Assembly: GCA_019753155.1 (NCBI GenBank)
Contig: JAIELG010000025.1
Coordinates: 1 to 50,337 of the forward strand
DNA from: Burkholderiales bacterium
GTDB lineage: Bacteria > Pseudomonadota > Gammaproteobacteria > Burkholderiales > JABEVD01
DNA: 50,337 nucleotides
Direction of reading: 5' to 3'
How positions within the stretch are numbered: position 1 is the first letter of the stretch; each line of letters opens with the position of its first letter. The translations under genes were made by a program, and so were the position numbers. Below the pieces are notes generated by a model. The model was not told where the DNA came from. It was given only the letters and a program-made list of their open reading frames with translations, and did not search any database. Shown piece by piece: positions 1 to 7,908 of the stretch.

Positions 1-285
1 CTGAAAAATCATGGCGATATCCTTGCCGCGGACGCCGCGCAGCCGACGCTCGCTCGCGGCCAGCAGGTTTTCTCCGGCAAACAGCACGTCCCCGCTGGTT
101 TTGGCCGAAAGCAGGCGCAGAATTGAAAATGCAGTGACGCTCTTGCCCGAACCCGATTCGCCCACCAGGGCGAACTTTTCCCCAGGTGCAATATTAAACG
201 AAACACCCTGCACCGCGTACTGCGCTTCTTCGCCATGTTCAAAGCTGACGCTCAGATCGCGTACTTCCAGCAGGATGCCGCTCAT
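1..285 (-). CDS. yejF: Peptide ABC transporter ATP-binding protein YejF (N-terminal part)
   Basis: First 95 residues of an ABC ATPase; the rest lies beyond the left edge. It would energise import of small peptides (microcin C-type importer YejABEF) at the inner membrane. The minus strand reads MSGILLEVRDLSVSFEHGEE from position 285 and carries a Walker A motif GESGSGKS about 40 residues in, followed by a D-loop-ward stretch ending ...GKDIAMIFQ at the edge, just short of the Q-loop context. Its ATG overlaps the TGA of yejE (ATGA), so it is translationally coupled as last gene of the yejA-yejB-yejE-yejF operon. The name rests on the three upstream genes; a generic dipeptide importer ATPase (DppD/OppD type) is the alternative. 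Confidence 0.85.
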   Translation of the reverse strand, partial: MSGILLEVRDLSVSFEHGEEAQYAVQGVSFNIAPGEKFALVGESGSGKSVTAFSILRLLSAKTSGDVLFAGENLLAASERRLRGVRGKDIAMIFQ

Positions 286-1352
286 CGCCTGCTCCCTGAT
301 TTTCGGGTATCGAAAGCATCGCGCAGCGCTTCGCCAATAAACACCAACAGCAACAGCGTGACGAAGAGGACCACAAAAGCGGCGCCCCCGATCCACCAAG
401 CATCGAGATTGTCCTTGCCCTGCGCCAGCAATTCCCCAAGGCTGGGCGTGGAGGGCGGCACGCCCAGTCCAAGAAAATCGAGGCTGGTCAGCGCGGTGAT
501 GGACACGCTCATGCGAAATGGCAGGAAGGTGATGACCGGGGTCAAACTGTTGGGCAAAATGTGGCGCCACATGACCTGACCGTTCCCCAGCCCCAAGGCG
601 CGTGCAGCGCGCACATAATCAAGTTGGCGGTTGCGCAGAAATTCGGCGCGCACATAATCCGCCAGACTCAGCCAGCCGAATAGCGAGAGCAGTATCAGCA
701 ACAGGGTAATGCTGGGCTGGAAGATGGATGCAAAAATAAGCAACAGATAGAGTTCCGGAAGCGAGCCCCATATTTCGGAGAAGCGCTGGAAATAAAGATC
801 GATGCGCCCCCCGAAATATCCTTGGATCGCGCCCGCAAGCACGCCCAGAAAAACACCGATTGCCGTCAATGCCATGCCGAACAGCACCGATACGCGGAAG
901 CCGTAAAGCGCGCGGGCAAGCACGTCGCGTCCGCGATCATCGGTTCCCAGCCAGCTTTGCGCACTGGGCCGGGCCGGATTAGGCTGCGAGGTGAAATAGT
1001 TTATCGTATCATAACTATATGTATTTAAAGGATAAATTGCCCAGTTTCCGGGACGCGAAAACCGGTCTCGAATATATGGATCAAGATAATCCGCACGGGT
1101 TGGGAAATCGCCGCCGAATGTACTTTCCGGGTAATCATGCAGCAAGGGGAAATAAAGCGAGCCCTGGTAGGAAATGATCAGCGGCCGATCGTTGGAAAGC
1201 GCTTCGGCAAACAGGCTCAACACGAACAGCGAAGCAAAAACCAACAGGCTGGCAAAGCCCAGGCGGTTCTGTCTGAAACGCCGCCAGCGCTGCTGATTGG
1301 GCGACATTGAACGGGAGGCCGGCTTTTCAGCTTCGACCACCCTTTTGCTCAC
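282..1352 (-). CDS. yejE: Peptide ABC transporter permease YejE
   Basis: Inner-membrane permease of the YejABEF importer, 356 residues, about the usual length of the YejE family. A soluble N-terminal tail (about 30 residues) is followed by one membrane helix, a periplasmic stretch with aromatic and Asp-rich sequence, and five more helices. The EAA loop that contacts the ATPase is visible as YVRAARALGLGNGQ followed by HILPN at about residues 245-268. The start is GTG at 1352, overlapping the yejB stop (GTGA), with GGAG eight bases upstream. Overlaps at both ends show one operon with yejB and yejF. OppC/DppC-type permeases are related; the long periplasmic insertion after helix one favours YejE. 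Confidence 0.88.
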   Translation of the reverse strand: MSKRVVEAEKPASRSMSPNQQRWRRFRQNRLGFASLLVFASLFVLSLFAEALSNDRPLIISYQGSLYFPLLHDYPESTFGGDFPTRADYLDPYIRDRFSRPGNWAIYPLNTYSYDTINYFTSQPNPARPSAQSWLGTDDRGRDVLARALYGFRVSVLFGMALTAIGVFLGVLAGAIQGYFGGRIDLYFQRFSEIWGSLPELYLLLIFASIFQPSITLLLILLSLFGWLSLADYVRAEFLRNRQLDYVRAARALGLGNGQVMWRHILPNSLTPVITFLPFRMSVSITALTSLDFLGLGVPPSTPSLGELLAQGKDNLDAWWIGGAAFVVLFVTLLLLVFIGEALRDAFDTRKSGSRR

Positions 1353-2404
1353 CGCTTGACTCCTTCGAATTTTACGCGCGGATCGACGAGTACATAGCCA
1401 ACATCCGAAATCAGCTTGGCGAACAGCCCGGCGAGCGTGAACAAATAGAGCGTTCCCATGACGACCGGATAATCGCGCTGCATGATCGCCTGATAGGAAA
1501 GAAGTCCCAGGCCGTCGAGCGAAAAAATCGTTTCGATGAGCAGGCTGCCCGCGAAGAAGGCACCGATAAAGGCTGCGGGGAAGCCTGTCAGCAGCGGCAG
1601 CATGGCATTGCGGAAAATATGACCATAAAGCACTTTCCGCTCGGGCAGCCCTTTGGCGCGCGCAGTCAACACATATTGCTTGCGAATTTCCTCGATGAAC
1701 GTGTTCTTGGTCAGCATGGTGATCACGGCAAAGCTGCCGACCACTTCAGCAAGCACCGGCAAAGTAATATGCCACAAATAATCAAGCACTTTGGCCCCGA
1801 GCGGGAGTTGCGCCCAGTTGTCCGAAGTCAAGCCGCGCAATGGGAACCATTGCAGGAAACTACCGCCTCCGAACAGCACCAGTAGCACCACCCCAAGTAC
1901 GAAACTGGGTATGGCATAACCACTTAGAATCACTAAACTGCTCAGGGTATCGAAACGCGAACCATCATGCACCGCCTTGAATATGCCTACCGGAACAGAC
2001 ACCAAGTAAGTGATGACCAGCGTCCACAACCCGATTGAAATGGAGACCGGCATTTTTTCCTTGATCAACGTCCAGACTGACTCGTGATGAAAGAAGCTGT
2101 TGCCCAGATTGAACGTGGCAAATCCCCTGAGCATGAGCCAGAAGCGTTCAGGCGCAGGCTTGTCGAAACCATACAATGCCTTGATTTCACGCATGCGATC
2201 AGGGCCAATCCCCTGCTGGCCGCGATAGATGCTCTGCCCGCCTCCGCTTGCTTCCTGTCCGCCGTGGCCCTTGCCGCGCAATTCGCTGACCATCTGTTCG
2301 ACCGGCCCACCTGGAACGAATTGGATAACGGTAAATGTCAAAAGGAGTATGCCCAGCAAGGTGGGGATCATCAGTAATAGGCGTTTGCCTATATAACGCA
2401 TCAT
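1349..2404 (-). CDS. yejB: Peptide ABC transporter permease YejB
   Basis: Second permease of the importer, 351 residues. It starts MMRYIGKRLLLMIPTLLGIL, a first membrane helix typical of OppB/DppB-type subunits, has a periplasmic region rich in Gly, Gln and Ser (about residues 45-75, a feature of YejB), and ends in a five-helix transport core. The EAA loop is visible as YVLTARAKGLPERKV near residue 245. The ATG overlaps the yejA stop (ATGA) and its own stop overlaps yejE (GTGA). It pairs with YejE to form the translocation channel fed by the YejA binding protein. Confidence 0.88.
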   Translation of the reverse strand: MMRYIGKRLLLMIPTLLGILLLTFTVIQFVPGGPVEQMVSELRGKGHGGQEASGGGQSIYRGQQGIGPDRMREIKALYGFDKPAPERFWLMLRGFATFNLGNSFFHHESVWTLIKEKMPVSISIGLWTLVITYLVSVPVGIFKAVHDGSRFDTLSSLVILSGYAIPSFVLGVVLLVLFGGGSFLQWFPLRGLTSDNWAQLPLGAKVLDYLWHITLPVLAEVVGSFAVITMLTKNTFIEEIRKQYVLTARAKGLPERKVLYGHIFRNAMLPLLTGFPAAFIGAFFAGSLLIETIFSLDGLGLLSYQAIMQRDYPVVMGTLYLFTLAGLFAKLISDVGYVLVDPRVKFEGVKR

Positions 2405-4212
2405 GACTTGTTCTCCTTTCCATCAGGCTTCATCCACCACGTCATCACCGACCATTCCTCGATACGATAAAAACGCGGCAACACTTTCGGATAGGCCAGG
2501 GTGTGGCGGTATGACACACGGTGCACATTGCTGTAAAAATGCGGCACGATGTAATACCCCAGGCGCAGCAGGCGGTCGAGCACGCGCACAAGCGTCACCA
2601 GCTCGCCGCGCTTCTCAGCCTGGACGATGCGTGCGAGAAGCGCATCGACCACCGGATCAGACACGCCCATGGCATTATCCGAGCCAGGTTGGTCCCGACT
2701 GACCGATGAGAAATAGCTGAATAACTCGTTGCCCGGACTTTGTGAGCCGGGCATCAGCGCCCACACCATGTCGTAATCGAAGTTCTCGCTCTTGCGCTGG
2801 TACAGGGAGGCATCGTAAATGCGATAGTTCATCTCGATCCCGAGCTTTTCCAGATTGCGCGCATAAGGCGCAGAGGCGCGCTCCTGCATGCGATCTTCCA
2901 GCATCATTTCGAACCGGAAAGGCTCGCCCTTGGCATTACGCAAAGCGCCATCGCGATAGGTCCACCCGGCTTCAGCCAGCAGCATGCGGGCATGTCTCAG
3001 GTTTTCACGCAAGGAATGCGGCGGCAACGTGGAGGGCGGCTCCGGAATCGATTCGAATGCCTCACCTGGCACCTTATCGCCAAAACGTTTCCGCAGTTCG
3101 CGCAGCACCTTCGACTCCTGTTCATCGGGCTTGCCTTTGGCCGCCATCTCGGTGTTGGTGAAATAGCTTGGGCTGCGGGCATACAGGTTGAAAAAAAGCT
3201 GGCGATTCATCCACTCGAAATCCATCGCAAGGCCCAAGGCCTCGCGCACCCGTTTGTCCTGAAACAGGGGGCGGCGCAAGTTCATCCCGAATCCTTGCCA
3301 TCCGGCGCCGTTCTGGTGAGGGAATGTCGCCTTGACCAGTTCCCCTTGATCCCAGCGTCTGCCTTGATGGCTGCGCGCCCAATTCTTGGAGGAATTTTCC
3401 TGTATCAGGTCGATCTCCCCGGCTTTCAAGCCCTCCATGCGCCCCAGCGTATCTTTGTAATAACGGTAAGTGATGCGCTCGAAGTTGAACATGCCCTTGC
3501 GGGTTGGGTGCTCATTTCCCCAGTAGGCCGGGTTGCGGCGATAGGTAATGCGCTTGCCAAGATCGAAGGATTCGACCACATAGGGGCCGGAAGCCAGCGG
3601 CAAATCCTGCGATATCTGGTCGAAAGGCTTGCCCTTACCCCATTTGTGCGAGAAGACCGGCAACTGGCAGATGCTCATGCGCAGCTCTCTGTTTTTGCGT
3701 TTGAATTCGGCGCGAACGGTACTGTCGTCGACCACCACCACCTGTTTTACATCAGCCCAATACTGGCGATATATGGGCGCGGCCTGCTTACTCATCAACT
3801 GGTCGAAAGAATATTTCACATCATAGGCAGTAACCGGATCGCCGTTGGAAAACCGCGCCGCCGGATTCAGACGAAAAGTCATCGACAGCTCGTCCGGCGC
3901 AAGCTGAATATCTTCGGCGAGCAGTCCATACATGGTATCAGGTTCGTCCCATGATGGCACCGCGAGGGTCTCGAAAACCAGGTATTGCAGGCCGTCTGCA
4001 ACCAGGCCTTTGAGGATGAAGGGATTGAGCTTCTCGAAATTGCCCATGCTGGACGCGAGCAGCTCGCCGCCTTGTGGCGCATCCGGATTAACATAATCAA
4101 AATGGCGGAAGTTGGCGGGATACTTGTACCCGCCATACAGCGCAATGGCATGCGCGGCGAAGACGGTCTGCGGACAGAGCATGCCCGGCAGCATCAGCAA
4201 TACCCACTTCAT
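2401..4212 (-). CDS. yejA: Periplasmic oligopeptide-binding protein YejA
   Basis: Extracytoplasmic solute-binding protein (SBP_bac_5 family) of the YejABEF importer. From ATG 4212 it has a normal signal peptide, MKWVLLMLPGMLCPQTVFA, with cleavage before AHAIALYGG. The frame is open up to 4284, but a start there would add an odd 24-residue leader before the signal peptide, so 4212 is preferred (603 residues). Family signs include the segment following LYGGYKYPANFRHFDYVNPD, the ...LAEDIQLAPDELSMTFRL region and YDVKYSFDQL. It is first in the operon and overlaps yejB by four bases. Ligand inferred from family: short peptides. Confidence 0.85.
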   Translation of the reverse strand: MKWVLLMLPGMLCPQTVFAAHAIALYGGYKYPANFRHFDYVNPDAPQGGELLASSMGNFEKLNPFILKGLVADGLQYLVFETLAVPSWDEPDTMYGLLAEDIQLAPDELSMTFRLNPAARFSNGDPVTAYDVKYSFDQLMSKQAAPIYRQYWADVKQVVVVDDSTVRAEFKRKNRELRMSICQLPVFSHKWGKGKPFDQISQDLPLASGPYVVESFDLGKRITYRRNPAYWGNEHPTRKGMFNFERITYRYYKDTLGRMEGLKAGEIDLIQENSSKNWARSHQGRRWDQGELVKATFPHQNGAGWQGFGMNLRRPLFQDKRVREALGLAMDFEWMNRQLFFNLYARSPSYFTNTEMAAKGKPDEQESKVLRELRKRFGDKVPGEAFESIPEPPSTLPPHSLRENLRHARMLLAEAGWTYRDGALRNAKGEPFRFEMMLEDRMQERASAPYARNLEKLGIEMNYRIYDASLYQRKSENFDYDMVWALMPGSQSPGNELFSYFSSVSRDQPGSDNAMGVSDPVVDALLARIVQAEKRGELVTLVRVLDRLLRLGYYIVPHFYSNVHRVSYRHTLAYPKVLPRFYRIEEWSVMTWWMKPDGKENKS

Positions 4213-4328
4213 GCGCAGGAGCGTGGCAAAACGGCGCAGGCAGATCATACCGCATGCAAGGGGAATCAATGACCAAATTTTCATAGGCTACAGTTTAGCC
4301 CAATCGAAGGCCGGACTGCCATACATGA

Positions 4329-4334
4329 TACAAT
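4329..4334 (+). promoter_or_regulatory. Possible -10 element of the fabI promoter
   Basis: TACAAT lies about 28 bases upstream of the fabI ATG in the short divergent gap between yejA and fabI. No good -35 hexamer is visible at 16-18 bases upstream, so this is a weak call. Confidence 0.3.
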
Positions 4335-4361
4335 TGCCCATCCAATAACCAAGGGAACGAC

Positions 4362-5141
4362 ATGGGATTTCTAACAGGAAAGCGCATCCTTATCACCGGA
4401 CTCCTGAGCAACCGCTCGATTGCATACGGCATTGCAAAATCCTGCCGCGAACAGGGAGCGGAACTCGCATTTACCTATCAGAATGAACGGTTCATGGAGC
4501 GCGTCAGGAATCTGGCAAATGATTTTGACAGCCCACTGCTCTTTCCCTGCGACGTATCGAGCGATGAGGAAATCGCATCCCTTTTCCCGGAGCTGGGCAA
4601 ACATTGGCCCCAATTCGACGGCCTGGTCCATTCCATCGCTTTCGCGCCCAAGGAAGCGCTTTCGGGGGATTTCCTGGAAGGGTTGTCGCGGGAAGCATTC
4701 AGGATCGCGCATGAAGTCAGCTCCTACAGCTTCGCAGCGCTGGCAAAAGCAGCATTGCCCATGTTGACGGGCAAAGGCGCGCTGTTGACCCTGTCCTACC
4801 TCGGGGCGGAGCGCTCGATGCCCAACTACAACATGATGGGGCTTGCCAAGGCAAGCCTGGAGGCCAATGTGCGCTATCTCGCCCAAAGCATGGGGCACAA
4901 GGGCATACGCGTCAATGCGGTTTCCGCCGGCCCCATCAAAACCCTGGCTGCAAGCGGCATTGAGGGATTCGGGAAAATCCTGGATCTGGTCGAGCACAAT
5001 GCCCCTTTGCGGCGCAACGTGACCACGGAAGAAGTCGGCAATGCATCGGCTTTCCTGCTCAGCGATCTCGCCTCGGGAATTACCGGCGAGATCACCTATG
5101 TCGACTGCGGCTTCAACACCACCGTGGGCGGAATGGGCTAA
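4362..5141 (+). CDS. fabI: Enoyl-ACP reductase (NADH), FabI
   Basis: Reduces the trans-2-enoyl-ACP double bond in the last step of each fatty acid elongation cycle. It has 259 residues and aligns almost without gaps to E. coli FabI as I remember it. The nucleotide-binding start [13 protein letters not shown] is followed by SIAYGIAK, and the catalytic pair is Tyr156 and Lys163 in [10 protein letters not shown], with Tyr146 in SYLGAER. AAGGGA sits five bases before the ATG. The position equivalent to E. coli Gly93 is Ala (SIAFAP). The gene is divergent from yejA and converges on ppiD, the two stops overlapping by four bases. Confidence 0.96.
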   Translation: MGFLTGKRILITGLLSNRSIAYGIAKSCREQGAELAFTYQNERFMERVRNLANDFDSPLLFPCDVSSDEEIASLFPELGKHWPQFDGLVHSIAFAPKEALSGDFLEGLSREAFRIAHEVSSYSFAALAKAALPMLTGKGALLTLSYLGAERSMPNYNMMGLAKASLEANVRYLAQSMGHKGIRVNAVSAGPIKTLAASGIEGFGKILDLVEHNAPLRRNVTTEEVGNASAFLLSDLASGITGEITYVDCGFNTTVGGMG

Positions 5142-7030
5142 TCCGCCGGCTTGGGTGACGCGAGATCGCGGTTCACCGTGATCTTGGCTCGCCCCTTGAG
5201 CCCCATGAAATAATCGGACAGTTCCTGCTGCACAAGGGACTGTTTCACCCTCTCCTCCATATTCCGGCGTTCCGTCAGAATCGGCTCAGGCGCTTCCAGA
5301 ACGCTGTCTATCCTGACGAGGGTGTAGCCCTGCGGGCCTTCCACGCCGACATAGGCCGGCAATCTGGAGACATCGGCCTTGAAAATAGCCGTCAGCATGT
5401 CCGCGTTCACGCCATGCGTATTGCGCCTGCTCACGCTCGCACCAGTCTGCCATGAGATGCCGTCGCCCTTCCCTGCCTGCATTTGCGCCAGCTTTGCCTT
5501 GCCTTGCTGCAGCGCCATGTCCATCGCCTTCTGCTGCAGAAGCTTATTCTTGATGTCCTGGCTGACTTCAGCAAGCGGGCGCGTCGAGGCGGGCTTCTCT
5601 TCGATCACATGAGCTGAAACCAGTGTATTGGGGGAAAGCTCTATAGCCTCCGTATTCCTTTTCTTCTTCATGGCATCGTTCGAGAAAATCGCCTGAAGCA
5701 GCTTCTTGTTGGCTGAAAAAGCCGGATTTTTTCCTGATGCATCGATCCAGCCGCTTTCCAGAATGGGCAGCTTGAACGCATCCGCGGCAGGCTTCAAGCT
5801 GTTGTTCTGCTCGTAAACCATGTTGCTGAAGCTGTCCGCGCTTTCGCTGAATTTCTTTCCGGCCTTCTGCGCCCTGACTTCCTGCACAATACGGTCATGC
5901 GCTTCGGAAAAAGATTCCGTTTTCCCTGGCTTGATGGTGTCCAGCCTGATGATGTGAAAGCCGAAATCGCTGCGGACAAGATCGCTGATTTGTCCGGGCT
6001 TCATCGAAAAAACCGCATCGTCGAAAGACTTGACCATCATGCCGCGCTTGAAAAAACCGAGACTGCCCCCGCTTGCAGCCGAGCCGGGGTCCTGGGAATA
6101 TTGTTTGGCAAGTTCCGCGAACTTCCCCGGCGATTTCCCGAGTTCTTCCAGTATTTGCCGGGCACGGGAACGTGCAGCTTCAACCTGAGCACCGGATGCA
6201 TCCTTCGCTAGCGCGATCAGGATATGGCTGGCATTGCGCTCTTCGGGGAGCGAAAAATCAGCGGGATGCGCCTCGTAATACTGCTTCGCCTCATCCTCTC
6301 CGACCTGGATTTGCGATTGCAGGGTCTCGGGCGAAAGCACCAGATAGCTCACGCGCACCTGCTCAGGCACCTTGAATTCGTCCAAATGGCTCTGGTAGTA
6401 TTTTCCGATCTCGTCGCCCCCCACGCTCTGCAGGGACAGGAACTGATCCGGAGTGAACAGCGCCTGACTGAAAACGCGCTGCTGATCGGCGATCTTCAGC
6501 CACCGGGTCGCGGAAGTATGCGCGACGAATTCGTTCTGTTCCACGAAATTGAGCAATTGCTGGCGGGCGAGATCCTGCTTCACCTCCAGCTCGAAACGAA
6601 CCGGCGTCAATCCCTGGCTGCGCAGCAGCGCAACATAACGATCGCTGGAGAAAACGCCGTCCTTCTGAAAGGCGGCAATCGCCTGTATCGCAGCGACAAG
6701 CTGGGAATCCGTGACGGCGATCCCGGCGCGCTGGGCCTGGTTCAGGAAAAGCTTCTGCTGGATCAGGCGCTCGAGCACGGCAAGCTTGAAAGCGGGGCTG
6801 TCGAAAAGCGCCGGATCCGCATTCTTTCCGAGCGACTCCCTCATCCTTTCCTGCTGCTGCCTGAGGGCAACATCATATTCGTTCGCGCCGATAGTTTCGC
6901 CATCCACGCTGGCAATGCTGTTTGCTCCGCCGCTTCGATATGATTCGATACCCCAGAACATGAAAGTCAGAATGACGAGTCCAAGGATGATTTGAACAAA
7001 TTTCTTGTTTCTGTCGACGAAATCAAACAT
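5138..7030 (-). CDS. ppiD: Peptidyl-prolyl cis-trans isomerase / periplasmic chaperone PpiD
   Basis: Inner-membrane-anchored periplasmic folding factor that meets proteins leaving the Sec translocon. It has 630 residues from ATG 7030; a GTG three codons upstream (7039) is also possible, neither with a strong ribosome site. Order: short cytoplasmic start [11 protein letters not shown], one helix at about residues 12-31, a SurA_N-like chaperone domain, a parvulin domain at about residues 265-365 ([11 protein letters not shown] ... GGSLGFF ... GFHIIRLD), and a C-terminal chaperone-like domain. It is the usual neighbour of hupB and lon. A hairpin terminator lies between it and tRNA-Asp, so it probably has its own promoter in that small gap. 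Confidence 0.92.
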   Translation of the reverse strand: MFDFVDRNKKFVQIILGLVILTFMFWGIESYRSGGANSIASVDGETIGANEYDVALRQQQERMRESLGKNADPALFDSPAFKLAVLERLIQQKLFLNQAQRAGIAVTDSQLVAAIQAIAAFQKDGVFSSDRYVALLRSQGLTPVRFELEVKQDLARQQLLNFVEQNEFVAHTSATRWLKIADQQRVFSQALFTPDQFLSLQSVGGDEIGKYYQSHLDEFKVPEQVRVSYLVLSPETLQSQIQVGEDEAKQYYEAHPADFSLPEERNASHILIALAKDASGAQVEAARSRARQILEELGKSPGKFAELAKQYSQDPGSAASGGSLGFFKRGMMVKSFDDAVFSMKPGQISDLVRSDFGFHIIRLDTIKPGKTESFSEAHDRIVQEVRAQKAGKKFSESADSFSNMVYEQNNSLKPAADAFKLPILESGWIDASGKNPAFSANKKLLQAIFSNDAMKKKRNTEAIELSPNTLVSAHVIEEKPASTRPLAEVSQDIKNKLLQQKAMDMALQQGKAKLAQMQAGKGDGISWQTGASVSRRNTHGVNADMLTAIFKADVSRLPAYVGVEGPQGYTLVRIDSVLEAPEPILTERRNMEERVKQSLVQQELSDYFMGLKGRAKITVNRDLASPKPAD

Positions 7031-7062
7031 TCGGGTCACTTATCAAGGATGGGATTCCAAGC

Positions 7063-7086
7063 AAAAGGGCGAACTTGCGTTCGCCC
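7063..7086 (-). terminator. Rho-independent terminator after tRNA-Asp
   Basis: On the minus strand GGGCGAAC-GCAA-GTTCGCCC forms an eight-pair GC-rich stem with a GCAA tetraloop, followed by TTTTGCTT. It lies just beyond the 3' end of tRNA-Asp and before ppiD. Confidence 0.8.
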
Positions 7087-7092
7087 TGATTT

Positions 7093-7169
7093 TGGCGGAG
7101 TGGACGGGACTCGAACCCGCGACCCCCGGCGTGACAGGCCGGTATTCTAACCGACTGAACTACCACTCC
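7093..7169 (-). tRNA. tRNA-Asp (GTC)
   Basis: A 77-base tRNA with encoded CCA. The acceptor stem GGAGTGG pairs with CCACTCC, the D arm contains TAGTTCAGTCGGTTAGAA, the anticodon loop is CTGTCAC (anticodon GTC), and the T arm is CGCGGGTTCGAGTCCCG. It sits between hupB/tRNA-Val and ppiD. Confidence 0.96.
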
Positions 7170-7341
7170 ATTAAGCTTTTGCAACAGGGTCCAGCAACAA
7201 CAGAAGCGAGATTCTACAAGAGAATACCCTCTCCCGCAAGCCAGGAACCGATCTTTCCGTTATAAATCTGTCATATGAGCGTGAATAGACGTAATCGGCG
7301 TCCATTGCGGCAATTTGCTTCCATGGGAACACATGCTCAAC

Positions 7342-7370
7342 GAAAAAGCCCTGTAAAAATCAGGGCTTTT
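7342..7370 (-). terminator. Rho-independent terminator after tRNA-Val
   Basis: On the minus strand AAAAGCCCTG-ATTTTTA-CAGGGCTTTTT forms a perfect stem with a trailing T run. It separates tRNA-Val from tRNA-Asp. The stem is A-flanked on the other side, so it could work in both directions. Confidence 0.85.
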
Positions 7371-7382
7371 CGTGGTATTTCC

Positions 7383-7458
7383 TGGTGGGTGCTGAGGGGT
7401 TCGAACCCCCGACATTCGCCTTGTAAGGGCGACGCTCTACCAGCTGAGCTAAGCACCC
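7383..7458 (-). tRNA. tRNA-Val (TAC)
   Basis: A 76-base tRNA with encoded CCA. The acceptor stem is GGGTGCT, the D arm TAGCTCAGCTGGTAGAGC, the anticodon stem-loop TCGCC-CTTACAA-GGCGA (anticodon TAC), and the T arm GGGGGTTCGAACCCC. It follows hupB by 37 bases with no terminator in between, so the two may be co-transcribed. Confidence 0.96.
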
Positions 7459-7495
7459 TATCGCGATTTCGCGGAGCCTCTTTGCGAAAGGAGCG

Positions 7496-7768
7496 TCAGT
7501 TTACAGCATCCTTCAGGCCTTTTCCAGCACGGAATTTCGGCACTTTTGCCGAAGCGATCTTGATTTCCGCCCCGGTACGAGGATTGCGACCGGTGCGGGC
7601 AGGACGCTCGCCGACATAAAACGTACCGAATCCGACCAAGGTCACCATATCGCCACCCTTCAATGCCCCTTTGACGGCATCCACCACGGCATCCAGGGCG
7701 CGCCCTGCAGATGCTTTCGAAATATCGGCGGAGTCAGCAATAGCATCAATTAGCTCAGATTTGTTCAT
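7496..7768 (-). CDS. hupB: DNA-binding protein HU-beta
   Basis: Small nucleoid protein that bends and compacts DNA, 90 residues, the family's normal length. It starts [19 protein letters not shown] and contains the HU signature in the arm region, [21 protein letters not shown], then ends GKGLKDAVN. The start at 7768 is fixed by AAGGGG about six bases upstream. The frame continues upstream to 7843, but that extension has no HU similarity. It lies directly downstream of lon, as is usual in beta- and gammaproteobacteria. Confidence 0.96.
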   Translation of the reverse strand: MNKSELIDAIADSADISKASAGRALDAVVDAVKGALKGGDMVTLVGFGTFYVGERPARTGRNPRTGAEIKIASAKVPKFRAGKGLKDAVN

Positions 7769-7852
7769 GTAATCCCCTTTTACGTTCTCTACACAGTTGA
7801 CAAGTATCCCGCATCGCCAAGCACATGGATTCTTCATATGCATGCACTGACG

Positions 7853-7881
7853 ATTCTAATATGTTTTTTACAGCCCCACAA
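7853..7881 (-). promoter_or_regulatory. Putative sigma-70 promoter of hupB
   Basis: On the minus strand TTGTGG (7881-7876) and TAGAAT (7858-7853) are separated by exactly 17 bases in the gap between lon and hupB, about 85 bases before the hupB start. The -35 match is only moderate. Confidence 0.45.
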
Positions 7882-7908
7882 GCGCCGGTTTCTGCGCTTC
7901 TTGAGGCG

